Shown here piece after piece: positions 25,134 through 37,951 of a stretch of 64,000 bases of DNA. A program made the position numbers and the translations under genes. Numbering within the stretch: position 1 is the first letter of the stretch; each line of letters starts with the position of its first letter. Source of the stretch: Mermis nigrescens (lineage: Eukaryota > Nematoda > Enoplea > Mermithida > Mermithidae); the NCBI GenBank assembly GCA_036768485.1, contig JAVLUZ010000157.1, forward strand, positions 13,938,011 through 14,002,010. Direction: 5' to 3'. Under the pieces are notes generated by a model. That model made no database searches, was not told the origin of the DNA, and saw nothing but the letters and a program-made list of their open reading frames with translations.

Positions 25134-28100
25134 GTAAGTCGTTTAATCGGTCACGTCCATATATGGGCGGCAGCCAAATTCTTTGGGGGTCCGATGCAAG
25201 CAAATTGCCAAAAATAGCACCAAAACTGTAATTGTAGGAGTCTGTTGATTTAGGGTGAAGTCCGCCGGATTCTGGGGGGGCTTGCAGACCTCCAAGACAC
25301 CCATGCCCAGGATCGTATTCAAGATCCGGCCAAGGGGGGGGGCGGGGCGGGGAAATTCATGGCGATAGGTAGCAAAAACCGCGATAGGCTATAAGAAAAT
25401 GTCATTTTTTGGCCGGGCTTGGGCTAAACTTATAGAGCATATTTCAAATCCGGCGCGAAGCGCCGAAAATTTGAATATTTCACGACTAAGACATGCGATT
25501 TTTCCATCTTGCACCATCTTACCTTTCAAAAGTTTTTTTCTGGCCAGGGGGGCGCTGCCTGCGCCCACTTAAATGCGGCCCTACCTACGCCTATTTATGA
25601 TCCCGTCTCGCGAGACCCATCGTCCTACCAGACCCAATTCCTCGTCCCACTAGCGTCCATGCACTCGATCCTTTTTCGAAATTTTGATTTCCTGATCGCT
25701 TGCGAAGCTTTTGATAGTAGTTTTAATGATTTTTGAAAAGGAAATCCTAAAAATGCTTAAGCGATGAATCGCAAGCGAGTGTTCAATTTCTAACACGCTT
25801 TAGACGTAGCAAGAATAGTATACAGGATTCCCTTTAAGGGTAAATAACTATCACTGTTTTTCGCGTAATATACACAAAAACTTCATTTTTTCTTATGGAC
25901 CTTCCAAGACGGTGGGACTAGTGGGACGGTTGCAAAGTGGTGGGGCTAGCGAGACACCTTAATATGCACGTCGTGGGTCTAGTGGGACTTCTGGTGAGTC
26001 TGTTGGGACGAAAAAGTGGGTTACTTGGACCGTGGCACCAGTGGGACTGTGAGTCCGCGGAACGGTGGATCAAGTGGGTCACAAACAAACCCTGCAATAG
26101 AAATAGTTTATATTTAATTACCTTTATATTCTATAAAAAAATTTAGTAAACGAAAAAATCGTACCATTTTTCGAATTCTTTCAGTTTGAAGCCAAATATT
26201 TCTTTCTGTACATTGATTTCAACCGCTTTACTCCGAGTTAAGCAGATTGAAAGTTAATCAGGAAAAGTTGTCTTACACCATTTTTCGATGGGCCAACCCT
26301 CAATTTCTTAATATTTCTAACTTTTCGGAACTTTATTTCATTTGTCGATAGCTAGGATAAATTAATTTCAAAATTTGGCTAGACCGCAATTCGGAAAGGA
26401 GTTAAAATAGCTTATGGTAGCCTGAAATATCGCGACCAAACATGGACATTGGGGAGGAGGGGTATGTAGACTATAACTGCACAGCATAACCAATCCGGGG
26501 GTGATCCGGTTTAGGGGATGGATCAAAAATGAGCTTTTTGGGACAAAATGACCTCAAAAACTGGTATAACCGCTAAAATAGCGTTGAAGCTACGTTCACA
26601 GTTTCTGGTCAATTTAAAGTACTTTTAAAAAAATTTTTGATCTTAATCCATTTTAGGCCTCAACACTGTGCCGCATATTTCCCAGAAAATTTTTATTTTT
26701 TCATCCTGGGGATCGAGACCCCCAACCGCCCCTATGTGCATGCCTAGTCTAGACCTTACGAGGGCAGCGGTCGAATTTCAGGAGTCTGAGTATGATGTTA
26801 AACCGGGGAAATCCCAGAAAACATGTCAAAATTCAATTCTGGCTTGTCTGGGTCTGCCGCATTTCTTTTTAGGGGATAAATCCAAATTTTCTCAAATCCT
26901 TTTCCAGTACATCCACGCAGGGTCTACAAGACCGCTGATCTGAGAGATCCCCAAAAATTGATAGACACCAGAATTATTTTTGTTAATGATTTTTGCGATT
27001 TCAACCCATTAACAGCCCTACATTCGCTTGCTTCCCATGTATGGTAGCGATCATAAATACACAGGATGGCCTCTCTTAGGTGGGGTCAGCCGGTTTAGGG
27101 GAAGAGCGCTGAAAATTGAGCTTTTTTGGACCAAAACGACCTCAAAAGCTGGCACAAATGTTAAAACAGCATTACGTTATTTCACAGTTTTTGGTCAATT
27201 TCGATCATAAATGTAACAGGGTGGATAGGGAGATCCCTCATCCAAAGTCGACGTTCCTCCATCGCCCTGAAGTCATAACATTTTTGACCCCCATTTTTGG
27301 GAAAGTTTGAAATTTTTGGCCGTTTGTAGGCGTTTTTGGCTGTTTTTGGCCGTTTTTGGCCGTTTTTGGCCAATCATTGGAGGTCATTTACACCCTCCCC
27401 TAAAAAAATCCGAGACCCTTCCAAAAAAATTTCGAGCCGTTACGTTTATGATTTCGAGCGATTTTGGAGGAAATGTTCAATTCTGATGCAACTAGGTGTC
27501 TGGTAGCGATTTGTTAGGAGATAAGAAAAGAAGCGTGGTAAGAGTTTTTTCGAAAAAAATTCGTTAGGAATAAAAAACACTCTGGCAATACCTTTCATAA
27601 ACGATTAATAAAATAAGATTTGTGGGCTGCTAAGGTCGATTGGAAAAATGACAAAAATCAGCCTTAATATGCATATTTGAACAAAAGTAGTTGCCGAGCC
27701 CTATTAAAAGAATTTTTTAATCGCATATTGGCGCGCGACCAGTAAAATTAATTTTTAATGGAAAAAATTCAAAATTCTGTTATCTGTGTACTGCTTCGAA
27801 ATTTATAAAACGAATTTTGTGATACAGAAAATTAAAGAACGATGTTAAATTAGGTTTATTTTCAGCTTGTTTTATTTTAACATCGTTCCAGCACATTCGT
27901 CGCGCCTACTCCAAAACTTCTAATACGATAATTCGCTAGGTATTGGAGGAGATAAGATTTCGATTAATCAAAATAAAATAAAATAAATTACTAATAAAAT
28001 TGAAATTTAATTAGCATAAATTTGAATATAATACAATTTTAAAATAAAATTAAATTCGATAGAAACGAAAAGCGAGATTAAAAGCGATAAAATTTTGGGG

Positions 28101-31100
28101 AAATTAGAAGAATACAATTTAATAAAATCGAAAAACCAGAATAAATCGAAACAACATAAAAATTTAGTGTAAATAAAATAAAGTTAATTTAAATTAAAAA
28201 ACTAAAATACAATCCATCTGTTACGAAAAGTGATAAAACGTCGATAAAACAAAATCGAATTCAATTTAATATAACCAAATGGAGTAATAAATCGGAATAA
28301 AATAAAAACTAGATTACAGTAAAATAAAACTAAATTTAAATAGAAAAAATAAAATTAGATGGGTACCAAAAGCATTTAAATTTCTGTCGTACGACATCGA
28401 ACGCAATTGGGTAAAATTTAAAAATAAATAAAAAAAAAGAATTAAATTAAAATGAGGTGGAACTAGATTCTAAAAAATAAAACAAAATTTGACTTGTCTT
28501 GTACCGAAAACGATAAGAATTTGGCTTTTTAGGCTACATCAACGTAAATCACGGGTCGTACGGCGCCACGCCCAAATTGGTGACCCAATGCGCCGAATAT
28601 TGGCGCGACCGAGCCGAATCGAACCCCGACCGCTGGCTGCGCTACGAATTGGCCCAGCGGCTCGAGAGGGCCATCGGCACCATGGCCGAATATTTGGGCC
28701 TCCGGGACCCGAAAGACTTGGCCTTCGTGCCCAACGCGTCGTCGGGCATCAACGCCGTGCTAAAATCGATACGAATCAATCCGAACGACGTTCTGGTATA
28801 TTTCAGGTGGTAATAACGAGTAGGCATTGATCAAAACAAATTGCAGAATTAATACAAATCAACGATTAACGAACGAATAAGCAATTAAACGGATAATATT
28901 CTGATATTTTCGAGAATTTTTCAGCGTCCTATTTCTTTATTTCATTGTTTATTTTCTATTATCTTTTTCATTCCTTTTCATATGTTCTAAACCTATTCTT
29001 GGAAGAATACTCCAAAAATTTAAACGAGTTCATTGTTGCTTATAGCACACAAAAATAATTCGCTAATATTAAAGAAAAACGCATAATTTGAAAAACAAAT
29101 TTCAGCGAAGCCTACGGCGCCGTCAAATTGGCCATCCAACACGCCGCCAGCTGGTCGCGCGCCCAATTCGTCGAAATCGGCGTCCGCTATCCGATCCAAG
29201 AGTCCGAATTGCTCGATTCGCTCGAAGGCGTTTTGCGAAATTATTCGTCGCGCGTCAAACTAATCGTCGCGTCGCACATCTCTTCGGTGCCGGCGCTCGT
29301 GCTGCCCGTGGCCCAAATTTTGGCCCAGGGCCGCCGTTACGGCGTGCCCGTGCTGTTGGACGGCTCGCACGCCTTGGGTCAAACGCCCTTGGACCTGCGC
29401 CAACTTGACCCCGACTACTACGTCACCAACGGACACAAGTGGTTCTTTTCGCCCCGCGGCTCGGCGCTCATTTACGTCAGCAAACGCCTGCAGGGCACCA
29501 TGCACCCCGTGGTCATCTCGTGGAATTACAACAGTGGCTTTCAAGTATGATTACTGTGGATCGCGCGTATAAAGGCAGCAACCCAGCAATTGTGGACAAA
29601 CCGTACAGATTCGTTGAACGGGTTATCATTATAGGCCGGGTCGGTATCCTACGTGTTCTTGAGGGGATGTTTGGGAAGATTTTGCCTAGTAGGATGGATG
29701 CTAATTCTCCCCCCTCCGCTGAATGGCTGCGAAGTATCCCCCAGAATTGTCGATTTTTTGGAAAAATTGTTAAAAGTTGGCTTTTTAAGCGTTTTTAGCT
29801 CATTTTTGGCCCAAAAATCCCGAATTATCGGCGCTTCGCGCCTGTTCACATTTTTTAACTATACTTTGTTCAATTTTCTCCATCTTTTTTTTAATTTTTT
29901 TTTAAGTTTTGATGTTCTAATGTGCTAGAAAGAGCATTGTCCGAAACGTCTAAAAAGAATGTTTTTGACGTGTACCCTACGTTTTTCAGCCCAAAAAACA
30001 CTTTTTGAAAATTTTTGGCCCGACCCCTTAAGAATTCCCATGCTATACATGTATGGTCAATATCAATGGGATGACTAGTTAGTACACAAACACATCCTAT
30101 AGCGAGGGGATTAGGGTGTATGACCCATACTTCAGGGTCTAAGAATCGTGTCAATATAGGATGATTTTGAGCTATCAAGCATTTTCTACGAGTACATGAT
30201 TTTTTGGAACTAAGTTAGTAGCAAATATGTTAAACTTTTTCCGGCGCCTCGCGCCGACAAGTAGTGTAGATACGTTTCTGTTTTATTCAAACATAAAATC
30301 CCCAGAATAAAGTTAAAATGATCTGAAACTTAAAATTTTCGTTGCTATTTTTACTTACAAAAGTGACTAAAGAGTCTGAATTGGAGAAAAAGTACTAGAA
30401 AACGCAGTTTTAAACATTAAAGCATTTTATCTAGGGCATAGTAATTACTGTTCATATTTGACCGGCAAAAGAGGTAAGAACTCTAAATTTAGTTGTCCCA
30501 AAATTTAGGATTTCACTTCCCCCGCTGAACTTGCGACCTTAGGAAACTAATGTGCCGGGATCGATGGAAAATTTTGAACCATGCCATACACATCAAAGAA
30601 AAATGATGAAAACACACAAAAATGTCTCTAACCAGTCAATCCACTTGGAATAGGAAGAGGAATCTATAGTCTATTTCACGAAACCATGTCCATGTATCTA
30701 GGCGTGAATTTAGAGGGCGAGGGGGAGCGGGCGAAGGAGGCGGTCGCCTCCCTGTCCTCAAAAAATAGTAGGGCGCAATCAAGAATCATGTGTGTTTTGG
30801 ATGATTTTAGACATTTTTTATCCTGATTTTTCAAATTCCCGGATTACTCATCAATAAGAATTTATTGGTTTTCTTGGCGCTCTAAAACCTTTATTTTTGC
30901 ATCACAAGAGTAGTTTTTGTGCAGGAGAAGGATTTTTTAGTCCTTATATTGGATTCTCGTGTATTTATCGATGCTTTGTGCCAATTTTAGCACAAATTTT
31001 GCATGTTTTTAGTAGGAACCTTTCGGAAATTTCTAAATTTGAATTAATGAGTCTGTCTTTCAAAAGACGGCGATAAACCGATACTTTAAGCATAATTAAC

Positions 31101-34100
31101 GTCTTCCTGGACAATGTTTTACACCTTCGCGAAAATTTGGGCTTTCGCCCTCCTGCCAGAAAATCCTAGATCCGCCAGCATGGATTACAATTTCGGAATC
31201 AATGCAAATCGATTACAAAAATGGATCAGATCAAACGGATGCAAAAATCACGATACTATGTATAGCATCTGATAAGCGTATGAAATTTGGTTATGGAAAA
31301 TTGTATTACATTTGGCTGCCTAGAAGACACGTTTGTAACTACTCGGTTGGGTGCTTAAGATTAATTGCCATGCACAAGGTTTCGTAAAATAGACTATAGG
31401 TAAATGTATGAGAAATTATTCTAAAATCAAGGGATCAATTAACCAATCAATCAATGACTAACCAACCAAAAATCAGTGACCAATCAAATCATCAGTACCT
31501 AATTAACCGATCAAACTACCAAACAATCACTTTGTGAAAGGACAACCAGCCAAACAAATAGGGCAGCCCGTATCAAGTGGAAGACCAACCTTTGTCCATG
31601 TATGCAGCCCAGTATCCAGAAATTCATTTCAGGGTGATCCTCAATGTTTTAAATATGAGAATGTCAAGAACCTGTACAAATTTTTCGATTAAAAAATTCA
31701 GAAAATAATTTTAAGGAGAAATGTTTCTCTACCCCGCCCCCTCCCCGAAGTACGAGTTGGCCCGTAATACATATACAGCTTATTTTCGCCCGAATGATCA
31801 AATGTAAATAGTTTACACATTGCAACATAAAATGGAAAAATAACTTTCACGCATCATATAGTGAGAATAAATTTTGCCGTAAACATAAGCAACGACTATA
31901 TTTTGTATTTTGGGGTGTAGATAGAGCAAATGTTTAAAAAATCGATAAAATGTCAAAATTTTATTCTAAGGGTCTAATGTATTCTGCGAGGAATATTTTG
32001 AAATCCGGGCTCTAAATCCCCTATCCCTCCCAACATCCACGTGTGAATAAGTCTATTGTACTTACTGTCCCTTTTCATTTCCAAAATGCGCACAAATGCC
32101 ACGGGCGACCCTTCAGTCAACAATAAAAAATAACTAAGCTTACTTTACACCACGCCTACTGTAGCGCATCACACGCAAAGAAGACCAGCAGGTCCATTTT
32201 ACTGAATTCGATGAATCGCGTAACATTTTATTCAAACCCTTAAATTGTTTTCGAAATTCTCAGGAAAAAGATATCGCAAAATATTTCACTATTTTCTTTT
32301 CTTAATATTCTCCTTAATCATATTTTGACCCTCTTTACACCATAATTTTTTCATAGTTTTCTTTCCTTTTCATTTTTCTTTCTTATTTAAAAGGGTTTCG
32401 CAAAATTGTGTTTATTTCGGGACTGTGATGCTACTTCTTTAGCCCAAATGACTCTTTTGATTGTTGGCTAAATATAGCCGCCTACTTCACTACTCAAAAT
32501 GTTTCGAACATTTTTCTATATACCGTTTCACTGCTGTTGTTTTTGGAACTTCAAGACGATTCCATTATCGTTCATCGTACGATCGTACAGTTAAAAAACC
32601 AGACAATTATCTGTCGCTCAGGGGGGGGCCAATTTTATTTTCATCTGCCCAAATTCATTATTTACCGATTGATCCGAAAAAAGTGTAACGGACTTAATTT
32701 CATCATTTCGTGCGTGACCAAAACTCCTCTACGTGCGATTTGACCTTGAAAATCATCTAGCGCATTATTTATGGACCAATTTTTTTGGTGCATTTCATAA
32801 GCACACACAACGATATCTCAGTCAAAAAATTCTATCAACCTCGTGTATAGATTACGAAATGAATATGAGTGCAGATGTAAAACAGAACTACAATGTTTTC
32901 AGGATTTTTTAGGATTATTTTTCGATATTTTCTTTGATTCTTTAAAACTATTCTCAGTGTTTTTTGGTTTTATAGGATTTTTCAATTAGGACGATCCCAA
33001 CTATCCGCATGGTTGTAAACATTCATGTTGCTAGGAGTTTCAGGGTTTAGCTTACACCCCCTGAATGAATGATGACTCCGCAAAATAGCTGCGAGTCCTC
33101 CCCAGAATTGCTTGTTTACTGAAAACTCGTAAGAAATGTGCTGTCTAACACGTTTCTATCTCACTTTTGATACAATAACCTCAAATTTTCGAGGCTTCGC
33201 GCTAAATACTCAGTTTCTAATTGCTATATTTTGTTCAATTTAATTTTTAAGCACAATTAAGTTTTCGGATTTTAATGCACAGAGAAATGGTGTTCGCTGT
33301 CCCTGTAATCAATTCTTGGCAATCCTTACGGTTTGAAAATCTGAGTATTTAGCGCGAACTAACAGTTCGCAATTTTTTTATTTTCACTCAATGTATGTGA
33401 AGCTTGGAAATTTTGCGAGTGAGTCCTTAAAATTTTTATAAATTGCTTTTTTGGCTGAAAGGATGATTAGGTACACGTTATAACTAGAATTTTTTGACGT
33501 TTCCGACAATGGCTGTTTTTTAAATATAACATGAAATCCAAAAATTTTAAAACTTCGAGATAGGGAAAGTTGACCGAAATTCAATGAGATTTCGAATTCC
33601 AAGAAAGTTCCTTCAAAAAACTCCAGACCATAGGTGGGCGGCACCGAAATTCTGGGGGGGAGTGCAAGATTTTTCAAAGGTTAATAAATGGCCATAAAAT
33701 GGTGGTAAGGCGAAAAAACAACATTTTTCAACGTTCCTCATCGAGCACTATCCATTAGCATAAAAAAATTATGAAAAAAACAAAAAAAAATTTTAAAAAT
33801 TGAATTCTGGAGATATTTTGGTTTCTGGGGGGTATTTTGGTTTCTCAGGGGGGTTGCATACCTCCACCCCCACGCCCAGGTGTGCTCAAGACTCTTTAAC
33901 GTTCATTTGTAAATGAAATTTTATGTCGAAAGCTTCAAATGATTAATGACAGCTTGGTAATTTTACTAATTTTCGGTTGTTTTTCAGGTCCTTTGGTAGT
34001 TTCGGTCCCTATGTGGGGTTATAGTTTTTTGGGCCCAAAAAACTTTTTTCGGGCATTTGCTAGCAATTTTGGTATGTTTTAAATCTTGACCTGGCAATCC

Positions 34101-37024
34101 TGCTTCCAATGCTCTTGCCGAACGTATATTTTGGATGTACAAATTGGCGAAATAATACACCTGACCAATTTAGAATACGTATTTGAAAGCATGACACAAT
34201 TGAAGTAGTTTTTAGTGACGGTTTCTCGATGCACAGTTTTCTGCGTTCAAATTTGCTTTATGCTGATTTTTCGACCATTTCGGACACGGATCGGCTACAA
34301 GAATAATCGATCAGATCATTATAATGCCAGAGAAAATTTTTTTTTCAAAAAAAGTGAAAACAAATTTTTTTCAAGCCCATTTTTCAAAACTGTTCTTTCA
34401 TGATCAGTCGTTTCTACAAATTGAATAAAGTAACGCAGCATAACATTGCATCCAAGGGTTTTCAATTGACCTCATATTGCCAAAGAGCAGAAAAAGGCTA
34501 CCCAATTCAGTAACGAGTTGCCCCATTTTTAAACTTAAGCAAATTTTGCGGTATCACGTCAACTATTTTCGATGATTTTCGTATACAACTATTGATGACA
34601 CGTGGGCGTGTGAGAGAGGGTTTGGGCGTACAGACACCCGAGAACCTGGCAAAGCCCAAGAATCGATAGATCCCCGAATTGAATTTTTGGCAATATTTTA
34701 AATATTCTCCAATTTTACACCCCGAGACCCCCAGAATTCGACTGACGCTACTTACGCTTTGTTCAAAAAAATTTAGGCCGAATTTCACCAGCAAGGAACT
34801 TTGGACTATAGTAACTTTTTGGCCTTCCCGGCTGCTCTTGAATTCAGGCGCCGATTAGGCGATAAACGCATTCGGGATTACAACGCCAAGCTGGCCCATT
34901 ACGCGGGCGAAACTTTGTCGCACGTTTGGGGGACGGAAATTTTAAGTTCGACGCATTCCGATCCGAACGAGCAAATATCTATGGTAAACGTTAGGTGAGG
35001 CGATCTTTTCTCTGCACAATTTGACGAATGAAGTTGAGAGGTTCGGATCCCCGGATCATCTATGTATTTTCACAATACTCTTTTGCTTTCGTTCTTGTTA
35101 CGATAATTTTCTTTAAACGTTAGAAAGAACTTATTCGTTTTTATCTCTCAAAACCTTGTTGATCTTTTTAACCATACGTGGGCAGCAAGAAAATTCTGGG
35201 GGAATGGGTGCAAGATTTTTTGAAGGTCAAAAAATGGCTCTTAAAAGGTGGTATGATGAAAAAACACAATTTTTCGACGTTTCTCATCGAACACTATCCA
35301 TCGGCATCAAAAAATTGCGAAAAAAACGAAAAAAATTTCAAAGATTGAATTTTGGGGGGTATTTTGATTTCTGAGGGGGGGGTATTTTGGTTTATTGGGG
35401 GGTGCATACCCCCTAACCTCCCACGACTAGGTGTGCTTCTAACTCAATGGAGTCGCCTTAATTTACAAAATTTGACGGTGAGGGCAAAACGCAATTGCAC
35501 CCATTTTCAACATTTCTCATCGAACCGCATATCCACCCATGTGGGCGTGAGAGGGGTGAGGTAAGGATTCTAGATCTCTCCGAGAATCCGGTAGACCCCC
35601 TAGAAATCTACAGATCTTAGAATTAAATTTTCGGGCATGTTTTATGTATTTTCGCCATTTTTATACCTCCCCATAATTCGGCTCCTGCCCATTTATGGCC
35701 GTATCTATTGGCAGAGTTGTGGATCAAGGATTTCCCTGAGGGGGAGGGTGCAGTTCCCAAAAATTTTTCCAAAAAAGCTAGCCATAAATAGGTACATTTG
35801 CCTTTCACGCGCGAAATAGCGTTTTTTCGGCGTTTTACGTTGTCTACTTTGATTTAAAATCACTTTTGATGCAAAATTTTTCGAAAATTTTGAAATTTTA
35901 GGGAATTTTGTGCGAAAAAATCATTGAAGTTCTTTGAATTTAGCAAAAACTTAGCGGTTGACACAAAACGTCGAAAATTATGGACACGAAACGTCGAAAA
36001 CTATGCTGAAATAGCCGTTTCTGTTGTTGAGATTGTTTTGAAACCTATTCATGTGCGCTTTCAGGTCGACAAGGAAGTAAATACATGAGAAGTATCCGGC
36101 GCGAAGCGCCGGAAAAATTTGCGAAACTATGGTCGCTGACGGCCAAAAATCATTGCAAATTACACATATCCGTTCCTTATCTTGTCATCTATTTTGGGCC
36201 AATGGGGGGCGCCGTCCCTCCTGTCCATTAGCATCAAAAAAAATCGCTAAAAAACGAAAAGCATTTTTGAAAATTAAATCCTGGGGTCTTCTGGATTTTA
36301 TGCGGTTTTTTAGATTCTGGTGCTTCAGATAATACATGGGCAGCAACCAAATTTTGGGGTCTGATGGAACAAAATTACGAAGAAGTTCCAATCAATTCTG
36401 GAGGTCGACCGGATTGTGCATTTACCCCCTACAAAAAGCCCCAAGTCTTTCCCATGTCCAAATTCTCAGACCAAATCCTGACAGTATGGATAAACTAATT
36501 TTTTTGCTCTTTTGGCTCAAAAACGATGAGTCAACATAGAAAACATCTTTTTCTAATGTTTCTACCCAAACGTTTTTTCATAAACGATAAAAAATAAAAA
36601 ATTTAGGCAAAAATTGGACAAAATTTCATGAAGTCAAAAATGACAGTTTGGTGCGAAAAACCGAAAAATTAGACACTTTAGAACTAAAATTTCGCCAAAA
36701 AACATGTAAACTATGATGCTTCCTACGACTTTTCTGGGAAATCTCGAATTGGGAACATTTTGCGAACTATATAAAGATATATCTCTAAGACTGCCAGTCA
36801 ATGATTCGATAGTGGTTCATACGATCGTCGAGCGTTTAATGCTGTCTCATCGTACATTTTTGGCAACGTTCGCCGAACGTGGCCAATGGTACGCCCGAAT
36901 ATCGGCCCAAATTTACAACGAACCGTCGGATTATGATCGATTGGCCGCCGATCTCGTCGACATGAAACGCCTGCTCGAAGGGCCCGTTACGAACGCTTAT
37001 CCTTATTGCGTTAAAAAGCCATGA
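24947..37024 (+). CDS. PLP-dependent class V aminotransferase-fold enzyme, isopenicillin-N-epimerase-like (5 exons)
   Basis: Exons 24947-25133, 28533-28806, 29106-29544, 34777-34994 and 36718-37024 sum to 1425 bases (474 residues plus stop) with consistent phases. The protein has the landmarks of the cysteine-desulfurase-type fold: GYINVNHGSYGATP at 63-76, the phosphate-binding PNASSG near 129-134, the cofactor Asp239 in VPVLLDGSHALG, and the Schiff-base lysine Lys265 in NGHKWFFSPRGS. RISAQIYNEPSDY near the C-terminus is typical of the group that holds isopenicillin N epimerase-like proteins, plant cysteine desulfhydrase and fungal Egt2 C-S lyase. The substrate cannot be read from sequence; C-S lyase or epimerase activity is possible. 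The first residues are hydrophobic (RFLLPILCV), but Met23 or Met27 could be the true start. The last acceptor is not AG. Confidence 0.88.
25134..28532 (+). other. Intron 1 of the PLP enzyme gene
   Basis: Contains R4, R3, R2 and R5 copies. Positions 27950-28480 are a low-complexity stretch of taaaat/aaataaaat words on the plus strand, ending at the exon 2 acceptor. Confidence 0.7.
27305..27375 (+). repeat. Tandem GGCCGTTTTT repeat inside an R5 unit
   Basis: Five to six copies of an 11-base motif around TTTTTGGC within an R5 element (about 27215-27450). Other R5 copies at about 1205-1410, 13015-13265 and 43230-43350 carry one or two. Confidence 0.7.
28533..28806 (+). CDS. PLP enzyme gene, exon 2
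   Basis: Acceptor tttttag at 28526-28532; donor ag|gtggta at 28807 splits Ser154. Encodes residues 63-154 with NHGSYGATP and the phosphate-binding PNASSGINAVL. It is strongly GC-rich compared with the A-rich intron that ends just upstream. Confidence 0.93.
29106..29544 (+). CDS. PLP enzyme gene, exon 3 (catalytic lysine)
   Basis: Acceptor ttcag, donor caa|gtatga, phase 0. Encodes residues 155-300: EAYGAVK, LIVASHISSVPALVLPV, cofactor Asp239, His242 and Lys265. GC content is visibly high, about 60% by eye, with C- or G-ending codons, unlike exons 4 and 5 of the same gene. Confidence 0.95.
30700..31183. mobile_element. Possible larger relative of the hAT-like MITE
   Basis: Starts TAGGCGTGAATTTAGAGG and ends AATCCTAGATCCGCCAGC, similar to the ends at 9101-9295, with a G-rich then AT-rich interior. 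No clear target duplication. Lies in intron 3 of the PLP enzyme gene. Confidence 0.5.
33627..33886 (+). mobile_element. R1 MITE copy
   Basis: Full-length copy from ACCATAGGTGGGCGGC to CACGCCCAGGTGTGCT inside intron 3 of the PLP enzyme gene. Flanks TCCAG and TCAAG are a possible degenerate target duplication. Confidence 0.8.
34600..34750 (+). repeat. R2 dispersed repeat, representative copy
   Basis: R2 units start near GGGCGTG(A/G)GAGGGGTTTGG, carry cagaattgaatttttggc, and often end agaattt(g)gctgctgcc(c)atgtatgg. Other copies: about 815-1000, 35535-35700, 45835-45975, 46575-46730, 47115-47265, 50880-51040 and 59650-59795. The ends resemble R1, so the two may be related. Confidence 0.55.
34777..34994 (+). 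CDS. PLP enzyme gene, exon 4
   Basis: Acceptor tttag at 34772-34776; donor ag|gtgagg at 34995 splits Arg373. Reads EFHQQGTLDYSNFLAFPAAL, the T-x-D-Y-S...PAAL signature of the family after the internal-aldimine segment, and ends EQISMVNV. Confidence 0.93.
35171..35436 (+). mobile_element. R1 MITE copy
   Basis: Full-length copy from ACCATACGTGGGCAGC to GACTAGGTGTGCTT inside intron 4 of the PLP enzyme gene. Flanks TTTTA and TTCTA resemble a degenerate target duplication. Confidence 0.8.
36718..37024 (+). CDS. PLP enzyme gene, exon 5 (non-AG acceptor)
   Basis: Encodes LPTTFLGNLELG, then the C-terminal domain with RGQWYARISAQIYNEPSDY and a stop at 37022-37024. Family alignment (MVNVRLP) and reading frame place the junction at 36717/36718, but the intron there ends in AT, and no AG occurs between the in-frame stop at 36707 and the conserved LP. 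A changed base at 36717 (T instead of G) would restore a normal site. Confidence 0.85.
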
Positions 37025-37126
37025 TTTTCACGCTAGAACTTATTTTTTATTAATTATTTGATTCTAGAGTGTTTCGTTGTCATGTCGTAACATTCGTTCG
37101 ATTTGTGCATTTGCATTTGATTAATC

Positions 37127-37132
37127 ATTAAA
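37127..37132 (+). promoter_or_regulatory. Likely poly(A) signal of the PLP enzyme gene
   Basis: ATTAAA about 100 bases after the stop codon, the first canonical variant signal downstream. Confidence 0.4.
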
Positions 37133-37833
37133 GAGATAAAATTGCGGCTTAGATGGTTAAATTAAGGTCACGTGGGCCTGGGTTATCCCCCATAAACCAA
37201 CAACATCCCCTCACACACTTACTGAAAATTATTCGTTTTCGTGAAAAAAATGGTTTTCTCGCTACACCATAAATTTTTTGGCTTTCAAAAGTTTACCCCA
37301 GCTGTGGCTTAGCAGACCCTCCTGCAATTTAGACCCTTAACGTTCCTTTAACCATTTTTTAGCAAAATGAAGAAAAAGGTGGACTTCATTGGAAAAGTGG
37401 GGAAAAAATTATTTATCAGATATTTGCGTTGGGGACCTTGACCTCCCGATAGTATGATAGACCTCGAAAAAGATCGATGGACTCACAGAATTGAACTTTT
37501 TAGTGCTATTTGTGGCAATTTTTTACCAAACGGATCCCCGATGATATCCATGTATGATCTACTGCTGAACATGGCACATTTTTGGATCGGAAATACTATG
37601 TAAATACTTCGTGCATCCAATTTAATCGTCAAAATTTTCTAAGTATATGCCAAAGCCTTTATATATGTCATCCTGTTTGCATCAATTTTACGAACGATAC
37701 CTGCCTGCTTATCAAAAATATTCTAGTTACGCATGAAGTGCACAATTGAAACGGATAATAAAAATAAATAGACCTGTGGTTTTTATGTTATTTTATCAGT
37801 CGTCATTGTGCTTGGTTTAGAAATTGAAAAAAT

Positions 37834-37951
37834 TGACAGGAGTGGGATTTGAACCCACGCCCTCATTCGAGGACCAGAATTCTCATACCGTTTAACACGG
37901 CAAGATTAAGCATCTTGAGTCTGGCGCCTTAGACCGCTCGGCCATCCTGTC
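37834..37951 (-). tRNA. tRNA-Leu(CAA) with intron
   Basis: On the minus strand the acceptor arm GACAGGA pairs with TCCTGTC, the D-arm reads TGGCCGAGCGGTCTAAGGC, the long class II variable arm is present, and the T-arm GTGGGTTCAAATCCCAC is intact. The anticodon CAA is at 37917-37915, followed after one base by an intron of about 35 nucleotides, roughly 37913-37879, and then the closing half of the anticodon stem. An intron at this place is normal for eukaryotic tRNA-Leu(CAA). Box A and box B both match consensus, so the gene is probably functional. Confidence 0.95.

Larger units (their letters stand above)
29545..34776 (+). other. Intron 3 of the PLP enzyme gene
   Basis: 5.2 kb with two R4 units back to back (29740-30260), the hAT-like element (30700-31183), an aatcaacc-rich patch (31430-31560), a repeat-free part (32050-33000) with no recognised exon, and an R1 copy. 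Confidence 0.7.

Noticed and set aside
29088..29408. Arg-rich open frame over the PLP enzyme exon
   Set aside because: Shadow frame of the GC-rich exon 3; the opposite-strand frame at 29260-29544 is likewise a shadow.
32537..32743. Frame with DDSIIVHRTIV resembling NDSIVVHTIV of PLP enzyme exon 5
   Set aside because: The similarity is a few residues only, the order in the gene would be wrong, and the rest does not align; probably chance.
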